From contig JAODTK010001865.1 in NCBI GenBank assembly GCA_026419785.1, positions 248,001 to 312,000 on the forward strand: 64,000 nucleotides of DNA. Direction: 5' to 3'. Within the stretch, counting starts at the first letter, position 1. Each line of letters opens with the position of its first letter. Origin of the DNA: Sclerodactyla briareus. Its lineage: Eukaryota; Echinodermata; Holothuroidea; Dendrochirotida; Sclerodactylidae. Below the pieces are notes generated by a model. That model was given only the letters and a program-made list of their open reading frames with translations, was not told where the DNA came from and did no database searches. The position numbers and the translations under genes were made by a program. Below are positions 23,691 to 35,062 of this stretch, piece by piece.

Positions 23691-24111
23691 CAATTTGTGC
23701 TATTTTGCTCTGTTGATCGGATCTGTCTTGATAATTCTGGGATCACGATTTTGAGCAAGAGCACATTTGTATCATGATGGGTTGTTAAGATGCTTTGGGT
23801 GGGAATACAATCAATTTTGACTTATTTTCATCTGTGACATTGAGACGAAATGAATAGTCGACTTTTCGGGGTGATTACATGACAATTGATACGGAATGTC
23901 AGGAAATTACGAGCACTTTCAGCTTGTGTTAAGCAGCCAGTAAGAGCTACCCGACAAATGATATGCCAGGGCTTGGTGGTATCGGGAGGAATCCATCCTG
24001 GTACGGTTGACCTGGATGAGGAACAACAAAAAATGGGTTAAAGATTGAAAAAGTGCGGGAGCATTATCTAAAACGCTCTAAACATGTCTGGCGATTCGGA
24101 GGGGAGTCGGA

Positions 24112-24143
24112 GAGAGAGAGAGAGGGGGAGGGGGGGGGGGGGG
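24112..24143. repeat. (GA)n followed by G14
   Basis: AGAGAGAGAGAG-type repeat running into a homopolymer of 14 G at 24130-24143. Confidence 0.95.
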
Positions 24144-24149
24144 TGTGAG

Positions 24150-26440
24150 TGAGATCAGGCGAAGCTGACCCTCACGCAGCGATTGCCTCGGCATAATATC
24201 AACAAATCGCATAGAGGTTCGAGGAAATTTACGCCCATTACTCGCTTAGGTTATTAAAATAAAGAGGTCAAGTTAGCTCATTGACTAAGAACCCTCGGTT
24301 GGAAAATCTAATTATATGAGTTCGAGAAAAAAAAGATGATGGACCAGTCGATTATTACATACACACGTACTATTATGAGAAGTATGGGTTTCCCTGAACC
24401 CCGGTTAATATCTTTTGTTAATGTTTCAATGTTGATTGTATGCTTCGCAGAGGAGAACTGTCATCCACTGTTCTTCACTGCATTCGCCTCGCTTACATAT
24501 TATTAGATGGGGCCCATCTTAGTCCCTAGTAGAGTCCCCTACGGAGTGTAGACATGTCTGTACTGCCCTGAATTATCCCGTTTTTATGACAACTCCTGTA
24601 CCAGGTTACTAATGAGAACCTCTGCACACAAGTTCACCCACTACTTAAGCGGTAACAGGATTTGCCGTTTCATGACAGTCGCGCCCGCCGTGGCGTTTTT
24701 TTATAACTCGTTAATGGAACCGTTGGCAGCTGCTGTCAGTACTGGGGTATTGATAGGCCCCACTTGAATTTGTATAGATGGCGAAACATGCGTTTTATCG
24801 AAGGTATGACGTTCCTTAAAGGACACAATGCAGGCGGATTTATTACAGGGCTAATATAGTGGATTAAAAACTGAATGCCGTCAGTCCAAACCGGAACGTT
24901 CATAGGACTTTCCGTTACGAGTTATCGTCATTTGAAGTTGGTTTTTGGGAAGCATGTGTATGGGCAAGATCGTAGAAATGCTTGCCCCATCATGCAATAA
25001 TAAGGGATGATGGATACTTGGACACAACCTGCAAACATTCTTTGTTTTCAATTGAAATTCAACAGTAATTTACTTCGAAAAAAATTTAGTCTATGGGAGA
25101 ATACTGCTATAGTGGGTTGGTAGTGTTGATGGTTATGGTGAGATGAAGACAACATAACCACTGCTAAAACGTTGACTTATTCAACAAAATGAACAATAAA
25201 ATACATAACATAATTTCTGTGTGTCCAGGTGTGACATAATGCGCTATTGCCACCATTGGATTTCCCCAATGTTTCTCTGCTTAATGCCCAAATTTGAGGA
25301 CAATAACTCCAACCATAGGACCCCATCTATGAAATGGGGTTTTAGCCCTAAGATAGAGTGGTCCATTTTCCACAATATAACTTTTGTTGTATCCAAAGAC
25401 TGTAGTTGCCCTTTAAGGGGACAACCTCAGGATTTAGAATACGGTTAGAGGTCTATTGTTGCGGACCTGTCCAAACACATTTCAATACCATGGTACCCTA
25501 TATGGAGTTGTTGACCTTAAAGGTCGTTCCAATATGCAGAAAATGTTGACACTAAGTGTGCATTTGACCTTATATAACAGTGACTCATACACGCAGGATG
25601 GGTAGTGTTACTATAACGAAACAGGCAACAACAGACGACCAGACCCTCCATTAACTACTTACACCAAACACATAATGAGCTAGCCTATTACGTAGCTGTA
25701 TACTGACATGATACATAGCTAGGCGACCATAGTGAAAATATAATTATTCCCATCATTGCCATAGTGCAGGCATTCATTCCATATGTATTGTTTCATTCAA
25801 CATGGTTCACCTCAATCTGCGCCTCGTGAATGGGGACATTACATCTCCAATCTTTAAGATTATAAACCATGTCGATAATGCATACAAACCCACTAGAGCA
25901 ATCCTCTCTTGTAGACGAATGCTTTTTTCCGAAATTATAATTATTGTAATTTTCATAGAAAAATGAGAATAACTGCAAGGCGGTGCAAGTTGTGACATCA
26001 TTATCATTGCATATGGGTGCTTTTCGATTATTGCGCAAGGCACATGCACAAACTCAAAGTCTGTAACTCCGAACGGATTGTTTGGGTCGGATTGAAGTCG
26101 GGGATTGGACTGACACATATTTGTTTTCCATATAAGGATTATATCTATCTCTTTTTATTGGTCCTGCAATCGTCCTTCTATCTCTGAAATATTCCAACCT
26201 TGGCCTTGAGATGTTTGATTATCGTTTGTACAGACAAACCAACCATAAAGGACTTGTAGAATCTAGTCATTAATTGTGAAGCTCATGATTACTACGGATG
26301 CTATGACTTGTTTACTTGTGATCGAAATAGTTCGTCCATACGCCCTGATCGCCGGATTCATGTCATATAAGCCGCCTGCTTCGTTTATAGGACTGCGTCC
26401 AAGTGCAGTGCTATCATGTTAAATCGTTACAAATTTTTGC
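24150..26440. other. No gene recognised
   Basis: A weak tRNA-like stretch near 24268-24330 (TTAGCTCATTGAC, then GAGTTCGAG) could be a decayed SINE head. 25220-25600 resembles diffuse middle-repetitive sequence ('GGACAATAACTCC', 'CCCTTTAAGGGG'). No exon was supported. Confidence 0.35.
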
Positions 26441-26451
26441 TTACTTTTCAG

Positions 26452-26606
26452 CTGCGAAACATTCAGCGTTGGAGGGAGTCATCCGAGACTTCAGAGGTGG
26501 CCGCGCTTTCTATTTGGAAAAGTGTGAAGTAACGCGGCCACGAATTAAGAACACCGCGATGCAAACTCATCTGCATACAGTATACTGCAGGCCACAGGGT
26601 AACTGA
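26452..26606 (+). CDS. Candidate exon, product unknown
   Basis: A strong acceptor (CAAATTTTTGCTTACTTTTCAG) precedes a frame AKHSALEGVIRDFRGGRAFY, then LEKCEVTRPRIKNTAMQTHL, then HTVYCRPQGN and TGA. A donor-like AGG|GTAACT at 26599 would make it an internal exon ending one base into a codon. The other two frames stay open for about 25 codons, so frame choice is not certain. The product is not recognised. Confidence 0.28.
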
Positions 26607-26609
26607 TCC

Positions 26610-28090
26610 GATTTGAAACACAGTTGGGTGCTTCCGAGATACTTATTTCATCTCAACATAAACAAAGTTGTGGCCGTAGGCTATTACAACTCTTCGCCCC
26701 AGAGGGATAAAGTGACGCCGCCCGGGTTGCCCTGGCATTACCAAAAACTCGACAGAAATTATGCAAAATTAGCCGGCGGGAACACGTGAGTGAAACAGAG
26801 AGCAGTGATCGTCTGTGAGGGTGGAAATTGTGGGATCATCAGGTATTTGAGCTGAAGACTGGAACGGTAAATGTGCGTCTCAACGGAAGCTCCGGTGGCC
26901 GAAAGATTGGCTATAGGAGCTGGCATAATGTACCACAATAAAGTAGGTCACAACAGCTGCAGTAGTAACGATACATATAATTTGAAAAAATTATCGCTCA
27001 TAAACACAAAACCCATTAGTAAAGGGAGGAAGGAGACCCACCGTTTCCCCTGTGCTCGGGACGTGTCTTCTAAGATCGCATGAGGAAATACACATTTCTT
27101 CCAACACGGGGGTTTGGTGCTTGGGGTGTGCTATTTTGCACCAGAGATTAACATCAACCGCCACCGGGAAGTGCCGACAATCACCTCTAAGACAGGCGAA
27201 CGAAATTCAAAACTATTTCAAAAAACGAAGAAGAATAATGAACTCTCTTAAAAAAATATCATTGGGGAGAATATTATGTAAATACATATGACTACAGACT
27301 AAATCTATGAAAAACTCACGTTCTATAATTACTTCATTGCCAACACAGAAAATCTGATGGCATAAATGTTCTCATTTCATCTTGTAAGGCTTCCATTGCA
27401 GCGGACTCGTTCAATGATCGTATTCCGGAGACTTCATTACGAAACTTCTTACAACATTATTTAATTACGATTGTGAATAGGTTTGTCAATTGGCAATAAA
27501 AGTATGGGATATATGAAAAATCAAAGGATATACGGATAACCCTCGGCCGAGATAACAGGCCTACCTTAGACCAAAAATGATTACCCCCCCCCCTTAAGAA
27601 ACTGAACTTTCAATGATCGATGGAAAAACAAATTCGGCATATGGACTACCACGGTCCTCATAGCGGTCAATAAAGTGATCGGATTATGTTCCTAAATTCC
27701 CCCCGATGATGAGTGAAATCAAAATTGATGTGAAACTATTTTACTTTTCGCCCATAACGAAAAATAAACAATCTGAAAAATACAATTATGGGAATGAAAA
27801 ATTAAAACGGCAAGCCCCAATTTCAATAGGCTTTCAGTGGACTGGTGGGGAAATGAACATGAATATTAGACAGGCCACGACACAAGGAGGAGGCTGAAGC
27901 GGCCATTCATGCGATCAAACAAGGTAATTCATACCTTATCATGAAAAGCCTGGTAAACAATTCGTATCTGGGAATCTAAAACCGAATTTATCAACAAGGG
28001 ACGCAATAGTTATGTTTTAAACCGATTGTCAAGAATATATAGGCACAAAAATAGCCACAGATTAGGTTGATAATTTTCCAAGCCAATTCA
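26610..28090. other. No gene recognised
   Basis: Only short frames of 60-80 codons without splice support; a C10 run near 27585. Two related sentences of sequence (GCAATAGTTATGTTTTAAACCGAT, near 28003, and GCAACCGTTTGTTTTTTTTTAAACGAT, near 28270) followed by 'GTCAAGAATATAT' suggest a short duplicated segment. Confidence 0.35.
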
Positions 28091-28097
28091 TAATCTC

Positions 28098-28520
28098 TCT
28101 AGCATTCATCATTCATATTCATTTTTCTTTATTTTTTATTATTCATTTATTTATCAATTGTTTTTTATCCTTTGTATTCATCATTCGAATCGTCTATTTG
28201 TGTAATCTATAACACCTGACACCAACAGACCACCTGAAACAAAAGCTGGACAGTTATTCTCAGCAAGGACGCAACCGTTTGTTTTTTTTTAAACGATGTC
28301 AAGAATATATGGCAACACCACCCCCCCCCACAAACTAGCACAGATTAGCAGTCTCGAAATTTTCAACAACCATCCATAATCATAATGATTTATGGATTTA
28401 TTTATTTATTTATTATTTATTTATGTATTTATTTATTATTATTTATTTTATTTATTTACTTATTTATTGATTTATTTATTATTATGTATGTATTATTTAT
28501 TTTATTTAATTAACTACAAT
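28098..28520. repeat. (TTTA)n-type microsatellite region
   Basis: TTTATTTATT-type repeats occupy about 28375-28512, with a looser block of the same kind at 28105-28165. The two blocks are separated by the duplicated 'GTCAAGAATATA' segment. Confidence 0.9.
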
Positions 28521-28543
28521 TTCCTTTTTTGTTCATAGCCCTT

Positions 28544-28566
28544 TTTATTCAGTGCGTTTGTTTATT
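28544..28566 (-). promoter_or_regulatory. Polyadenylation signals (AATAAA, minus strand)
   Basis: Two AATAAA hexamers on the minus strand at 28544-28549 and 28561-28566, just downstream of the stop of the candidate gene at 28573-28790; a third overlaps the stop codon. Confidence 0.45.
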
Positions 28567-28572
28567 CCTTGT

Positions 28573-28790
28573 TTATTCCTGTAATTTAATTTGATTATTG
28601 GATTCCGGTTGCTTATTATACCCTCTCGTTTTTGATCCACGGATATAGGACCACTCGGAGCGCCCATCTGGTACCAGCCTTCCTAAGATTATGTATTTAC
28701 TTCTGTTTTCGATCGACTCGGGTGTAAGAAGTAATGCTTCAGGAGTGGCCTCAGGCAAGAACATTTCCCATTCGTTGATTGATATTTGAT
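28573..28790 (-). CDS. Candidate terminal exon, possible NTR (netrin-like) domain end
   Basis: A minus-strand acceptor (CATTGTGACTCTACAG) is followed by two bases and 71 codons to TAA. It reads QISINEWEMFLPEATPEALL, then LTPESIENRSKYIILGRLVP, then DGRSEWSYIRGSKTRGYNKQ. Joined to the exon at 29515-29631 the phases agree (1 + 2 bases make one Asp codon). The run KYIILGRLxPDG followed by a W resembles the 'YLxMGxxxDG...W' end of NTR/C345C domains (netrin, PCOLCE, sFRP), but the usual cysteines are missing, so this is a tentative resemblance. AATAAA hexamers follow directly. Confidence 0.5.
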
Positions 28791-29514
28791 CTGTAGAGTC
28801 ACAATGGCGCTTCTCGTCGGCGGTCGAAAAACAAAAGAAGCGATTAATTAAACACGGGGGGGGCCAATCAGAACGCCAACTTATCGGGCTATGCCCCCTG
28901 AGAGAGCCACCCGATTCTAGGGGACCCTTTTTTGACTAGGGTTAACCCCGTGTGGTTATCGATCGGTCAATTGTGATCGCTCAAATCATCCTGCTGCAGA
29001 GGGAAAACAAAAAGTTACGTTCGAAGGGCCCCGACGAAGACATAAATTCGCGTCTCGGTACTATTAGACGCCTCGTTAGAGACCGTTGGGGAAATTAAAT
29101 TTTGTTACTGCAACAATTTACCATGAAAGATAATATTTGCGAGGATTCCGGGTTTTTTTTTGATTTCGCTAAACATGTGCTCCGGCTATAAATTTGGATT
29201 TCCAATTAATTTCGGTAGTAAACGGCAATCCAAAGCAGTAGTTAAATGTCGAAAATTTGTCAGATCGAATGCTCCACATCTCTTCTTGCCTTACGGGTGA
29301 CGGAAAAAAGTCTTATAGAATTTGGGCGAGGCGAACAAAAAGGAGTATTCCACATATATTAGTCGAATTGTAATCCTCCTCCACCTTTAAAAACACACAC
29401 ATTGGTGTAGCCAATTGGGGGGAGAAGGTGAGAGGTTAATCTCGATATATCGTGGTTTCGGGTTTTCAATCGTGACATAATGCAGACGGCCTCGTCCATT
29501 CAGGTCATCTCTAC

Positions 29515-29631
29515 CGCCCGGTTTTAAGAGCCGGTATTCCCTCTTCAGTCCAAAGCGGGGGGAAAAGTCAACCACTTCAAGAAATGCGAATTCCCTGTTA
29601 TGCTCTGTTATTCCCTTTATTACGACAGGCC
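29515..29631 (-). CDS. Candidate internal exon paired with 28573-28790
   Basis: The minus-strand exon has the acceptor ACAGTTGTTATTCCCAG and the donor GGGCG|GTAGAG. It starts with two bases of a codon and ends with one. The frame reads PVVIKGITEHNREFAFLEVV, then DFSPRFGLKREYRLLKPG. With the next exon this gives ...LLKPG-D-QISINEW..., i.e. the 'VVKG..E....F..V......F......L..GD' pattern of the first half of an NTR domain. The intron would be 724 bases. A possible further exon upstream (ending near 30365 with CAAG|GTCCGT) has compatible phase but a poor acceptor, so it is not called. Confidence 0.45.
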
Positions 29632-29639
29632 CTGGGAAT

Positions 29640-31820
29640 AACAACTGTTTCAGTAACACGAGCACCCAAACGCGCGCGCGCGCACTTGCGCCCAGACTTG
29701 AGGAAGTTGTTTGAACCAGTTCTATTCAAATGTAGAGTGTAAGAGTGTAGATAATGCTTGTTTACAGTACCCCTCTAGAAATGTTTCGTCTTTAAACGGA
29801 CACAAACATAAAAATATACGCCACTGTAATTATGTGAAATTGTGGAATAAGGTGTAGTTAAAAGTGTGGAAAAATGCAAACTACCTTAGCGGATCTGTGT
29901 TTGACATCAAATAATTGAGCTCTGTCTCTCAATATCTGTAATCTGAATGCCTAATTTAAACTATTCATACATGGCGTTACACCAAAAGTGTGCAGCTTGG
30001 TACATTTGGTTACATTGTGTAATTTCTTAACATTTTAACAATTTCAAAGATTGCAAAAATTTAAACTGTTTGTCCTCTGTATATTTCAAACACAGATTCA
30101 ATGAACCTATATGAATTCTCTATATCCGCTTACTCGTGGAACCGTTGATTTGTATGAAGTATGGACGAATCGAATATTAACGTAATTCAGGACCCACCAT
30201 AGAAATGATATGATTTTCTTTCTTCCGGTCAGAAAGCCAATAACACTGAGATTAGGCTATCAAGGACCCCAGCCGTGTTGTCTCGTAGATGAGCACTGGC
30301 TATAACTCGCCTTTTGTTCCTGTCTTTCCCCCCCAGCGCCAGGGGCCCGCGCGGAACGACGGACCTTGACAGTTGCTCAAATGATATCGTGGTATAGGTG
30401 TAACTACTCCTAGTCTGCTCCCGGGACCGCCAGAGGGGACGATCGGTGAAACTCCAGATACGACCACTATCTCACGTCAGCGCACCTGAGGAGAGGTAGA
30501 TCATGTCACGTAACTAACTGCTCAGCCTTGATCGAAACGAGACTTACTGCGAATAATCCCGAAACACATCCAGAGACTCAATAATTCCACTGCATAGGCT
30601 GCGACCATTATGTGCAGACCATGTTTGACCTCGCACCACTCACAACATCACAGGCCACCTAGCGGGGACAAGACTTCTAGTTTCCCCCTTTTGTGACCTA
30701 ACAATTATGTTAGGAATACGCAAAAAAGCACAACTCAAAAAGCACAGCGCATTTCTCAATTTAGCAGTGAGATTGCTATATGTCACAACTTTATTAATGC
30801 TGCTTTGTGTAGTTGTTTTTGTGCCCTTCCTTGAGTGTACGAGCCAAACCCCCATCAGTGTAATCTGACCACTTCGTACCCTGCAACCTTGAACGATTTC
30901 GAATTCGGAATGAAACCACAGAGTTCTCCTGCTTTATAGGTGGTCGCCTAGTGGCCTAATTTTAAGTTGATTGATAGACCAAATAAAGCGCGCCTCGTCA
31001 CTATACATAAAACATTCAGTACATGAATAAAAGTACAATTGTCTTGAGGTGTTGCGGTGTTCAATGTTCTATGGTGAAATGGTCGAACAATATCACTGAA
31101 TTAGCCCAGTAATAGTTGAGGGAGGCACATGCCTCTTCAGAGTTGACGCATCTATTCTTAGGGAAATAGGTCTATAGCGCGCCTTTATATCAACCCTGCT
31201 AAAGAAATCATCCGCATTTCACCTGATTGTAGTAGACGGGGTCAATAGACGGGACCGCGGGAGCCGAATTTAGTGGGGGGGGCTAATCCTTGTGGCGGGC
31301 CCACATCTAAGCGGAACACGAGCCCCCGACCGGTTTGGCGCGGGCGCATCACTAAAAATTTTCGTATGAAAGACCCCCCAAATCGCAGGAGAAGCTACCT
31401 TTCGTGCTTTCAGGCAGTAACTGACATCCTATCCTAAAATTGGATCATGGACCCATTTTTTTTTTTCGCGAATCGAAAACCTTCTTACCCAAGGTAAATC
31501 AAGTAAAACCTGATCCTAATAGAATAAACTTTGAAAATGTCTTATTAATGCCCTACAAAATAAGACTGAGCCACATCCGTATAGTAAGTGCCCGAACATA
31601 ACCATTGAAGGATCTGCGGAAAATATGGTATCAAAAAAAATAAAGACCATACAACTGAATGGGGGATGTTGCCCGCAGTAAAGTGAAGAAGGTCTGGCTA
31701 AAACTCTAATAATGGTATCAACATCTAGTACCAATTCCAGCAAGAGGAAAGTTGCTACACGGGAATCTCCAATATCCATTATTGAACAGTCTGTATATCG
31801 TATACAGTCTCACGTATACA
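29640..31820. other. No firm gene
   Basis: A (CG)n run lies at 29671-29684. GC-rich patches at 30335-30480 and 31235-31345 hold short G/C homopolymers. Short frames are present but none has two good splice sites. Confidence 0.35.
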
Positions 31821-31825
31821 TCGAG

Positions 31826-32859
31826 CATAGGGCGGCGATTTGTGTGCGATTGGGGGGACGACAAATCACTCAACTATCTAAGTCGGAGCGCCACCACAGG
31901 TGGCGTGGAGCGCATAAGAATTTTTCCGTTTGACATACCCTTAGATTGGCAGGAAACGGCACTTCCCGTGCCTTAATGGACAGTACCAGCATTCCTAAAA
32001 ATTGAATACAGTTGTTTTTATTCTTGGGAAGGCTCTCGAAAAAACTTATCGTCTTAGGGATCCATTTCAAGTTTGGGTGTCGATGACGTTCTAATTTTCA
32101 CGTGCAAGTGAGGTTATGGTCATGAAAGGAGCTGGAAATGGGCGATGGCTGTATTGTGTGTTGAACAGCATTGTGTGTGTGGAGCAGCAAGTAAACACAT
32201 AATAAACTATTTGACTGCCTTTCAGACATTCAGTGTGGAATGGTACCTGGCACTGCAATGCTCAGAGGCTGAGCGTGAAGGTTAATCCAATCATTCTCTG
32301 TGTGCACTCGTCCTACTGAGTATCTGATTGTTTACATTTAGTTAACACTCCCATTGGGATGCAAAAAGCACACTTTTCCAGATGTCAATTACTGTAATTA
32401 CTTGCCAGGCAGGAACTGACCATTGAGTCTTATTACCTTGATCCATAGACCAGCCCTAATGAGGGTATTACTTTGGAGTGTGTAAGAGAAGCAGTGTAGA
32501 GGGTAGTAGTTTGGAGGAAGAAGAAAGCAAGGGGCAAGTAAGCTTCTGAAAGTGGGGCAGGGCACAACATTGGTGGCATTTTTTTTGCTATTGAAGCAAA
32601 AAGTGAAGGGCATGACCCTGTACCCCAGGCAGAAATGGGTTGGGTTTGGTCTATTAAATCTCTCCTTCTTCCCCAGTCCCCTCTCCTATCTGTGTTGACT
32701 GACCGATCTACTATTTGGGAAAAGTGTTGCCGGGATAATAACATTTTAACCGATGCACAAAGTGCATTGCGTCCCCCTCAATCCCAAAATATTGGGGACG
32801 GGGCCCCCGCCGTCCTCCACCCTCCCCCCTCGCCGTCCCCCATCATATCGCCGCCCTTG
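31826..32859 (+). mobile_element. Non-autonomous hAT-like transposon, about 1.03 kb
   Basis: The left end CATAGGGCGGCGATTT and the right end (reverse complement CAAGGGCGGCGATATG) are inverted repeats, both followed by GGGGGG-rich sequence. The flanks are CATCGAG on the left and CAGTCGAG on the right, an 8-base target duplication with one base lost on one side, as expected for hAT elements. Near the left end is a small perfect hairpin, CGCCACC-ACA-GGTGGCG, shared with the copies near 35.7, 47.9 and 48.7 kb. There is no transposase frame. Its subterminal 300 bases match the minus-strand copy at 48370-48783. Confidence 0.7.
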
Positions 32860-33010
32860 CAGTCGAGTCTAGTAGTGTACGGTAATCGAAATTAACGGAG
32901 CGTGCCATTCCCAGGGTGTCCACTAAGCATTTCGGATTGCCGAGACTCAACCTCTACTACTACTAACACTACTACATTCTCAAGGTGGTAGTAAACATAT
33001 CTGAACGCAC

Positions 33011-33472
33011 GTGGCATGCGCGCTCACTTGCAGTGCAAACAGCAAAACGGTTGTACCCGTCCTTTACACTATAGGCCTAACTCGACTCTGCTGGCAGCCC
33101 ACAATTCTACTACCATTGCCTAACGGTCCAGAAAATTGCTCATTGTCATATTTACTTTTTGTAATACCTGAAATTAGTAGGCTAAACCTTATGTTTTACC
33201 CAGTCACAGGTCGGCCCAAATTTAGGCGGCCTAAAATGATGCCTATGGCAAGAAAAGTGAGGGGGCTGAAGCCCCGGCAGTCCTCCCCACCCCCGTCTCC
33301 GCGGTCCGTGATAGAGAGGTGTGTCCCTCTCTTCCATGGCCTTCGAGACATAGCAAACCTAAGCATCATATGGTTGGGAATTTTTTCCCCTAATATTGTC
33401 TTAGGTCCTGTTAGTGGATTGGGCTATATAGGGGAGTGGTTCGCTTTTCCCTCACTGGAAAAAGGCAGATGA
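33011..33472 (+). other. Longest ATG frame in the window (153 codons), unrecognised
   Basis: The frame begins MACALTCSANSKTVVPVLYT and ends ...WFAFPSLEKGR. Composition drifts from Cys/Ser/Leu-rich to Pro/Arg-rich, and the middle is a GC-rich patch (GGGGGCTGAAGCCCC) typical of repeats here. No domain, signal peptide or splice support is seen. Chance or transposon-derived is the likelier reading. Confidence 0.15.
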
Positions 33473-33635
33473 AATTTATTTGCAATAGCACAGACCTGAA
33501 TACAACCCCTAAATTCGATTCCATGAATGACAGAGCTGGCATCAGTTATTCAGAATGAAGAAGGGGGTTTCTTCGTGATCTTGACTCGAAAAGTGGGATA
33601 ATTCAAAATTTCCGCTGGGGAAGAGAGCCAGACAA

Positions 33636-33654
33636 CCCCCCCCCCCCCCCCCCC
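33636..33654. repeat. C19 homopolymer
   Basis: Nineteen consecutive C, followed by a CT-rich run to about 33668. Confidence 0.95.
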
Positions 33655-34251
33655 TCTCCCCCTCCCCACAGTTTATTTGTTTTTACTTCCTCCATTGCCA
33701 TACGTTAATTTCTGAAATTGTGACACAACTTCGTTCACGTTCTCCTTTTTAAAAGAAAAAAAAAAAAACAAAAACAATTTTAAATCTTTCATAAAAAAAC
33801 AGAATAGTTACCGTATAAATAGGCCCACTCCGTCTTTACCCACTTTAACGATATAGTTAGTCATAAATCGAGATATATAGGGAGCATTAGTTCATTGACT
33901 CGTATTGACCCGAAACAAGTAAGATACTTTGTAGGCTCTCTCTGCCGACAAATACTGTTTTGCGTTATTACCACCAAATTACCCGCTCAGCCTTGTCCTT
34001 TCATACCATTCACTCCTTTTCGACAAACAATTTTCCGCTTGTTTGACTCCAACCGCGGTCCCATTGCTTGAGGCTAGCTATTTCGCCACAATCTGACTAT
34101 AGCTGAGGCTATTCAACTGGGGAGGTACAAAACAGAATCTAAACTTCGAAAATTCTGCTTGTAACAGATCGTTCACCCGTACACAGGTTTGTAATGCCGC
34201 TTCGATAACAGCCTTGTTCTTAACAGATTTTAGCTACCGGTATATTCTATC

Positions 34252-34522
34252 ACACTCCTAAAAATGGTGTATAACAAGCACATGCACCTATACCGGTGTT
34301 TGCGGTGTACGAATCGAAATTATACAATCAGTGTGTATAATTGCACTTATGTGTACAACAGCACACCGTGCAGTGTTGTGTGAGGAATCGCACAATCTGC
34401 ACAATCTTTGTATTTTTCACGACCTTTACATAATGTTGTGTAATTTTTTTTTACACAACACCGGGATAGGTGTGCTACTTACATAGTGTTGTGTAAATTC
34501 CACACAACCTTCTTGAGAGTGT
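34252..34522. mobile_element. MITE-like element with ACACTC...GAGTGT ends
   Basis: The left end ACACTCCTAAAAATGG and the right end (reverse complement ACACTCTCAAGAA) are short inverted repeats 271 bases apart. The interior is rich in GTGTAC/GTTGTGT and its complements, including a perfect hairpin TGTTGTGTAA / TTACACAACA at about 34433-34461. No clear target duplication is seen. Confidence 0.45.
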
Positions 34523-34599
34523 ATGCGATAATTGGCGAGCAGAAGATCGAACCTATACAGGACACAACTAGGACAGAGCTACACGAACAATAGCCAAGC

Positions 34600-34760
34600 T
34601 GTTGGTCTGATACCTAATGTGGAAGTGTGGTAATCACGCGAGCGATTCTTGTACTGAGCGCCCATGAGAAGGCGACAGGTACCATGAGATGTTTGTATGA
34701 CCCGACCGGGATTCGAACCTCGATCTCCCGGGGAGTAAGCCGACGCTCTGCACTTGGGCT
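34600..34760 (-). mobile_element. tRNA-derived SINE (truncated)
   Basis: On the minus strand: GCAGAGCGTCGGCTTACTCC, then the B box AGGTTCGAATCCCGG, then GGGTCATACAAACATCTCATGG and TACCTGTCGCC. The head is tRNA-like. The segment 'CATAC...GGTACC' after the tRNA part is shared with the SINE at 43165-43385 (CCATACCTAAGACTTTAAAAATTGTACC-type). The A-box side is truncated. B box on the plus strand at 34709-34720. Confidence 0.7.
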
Positions 34761-34989
34761 TTGGATTTGTTTGTGATTTTGAACGGTACTGGTTGCTGAT
34801 CTCCAACACACAGGACTGCAGGAGACCATCTGGATTACAAACGAACTGAAACGGCACATGCATCTGACGCAAAGTAATTCATAAATAGATAGTATCGTAC
34901 CGTGTAGATCTGTAGATTGGAACGTTGAAAACCCTGGAGGTAGGCAGTGGGTCCGGTGTTTTATACTAGTGGGTGATCAAAAGTGTCGG

Positions 34990-35062
34990 TGCGTGCATGT
35001 ATGTGTGTGTGGGTACGTGAGTGCGTGCGTGTGTTCGTGTGTGTGTGTGTGCGCGCGCGCGT
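34990..35062. repeat. (TG)n microsatellite
   Basis: Interrupted TG repeat ending in GCGCGCGCGC. Confidence 0.95.
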
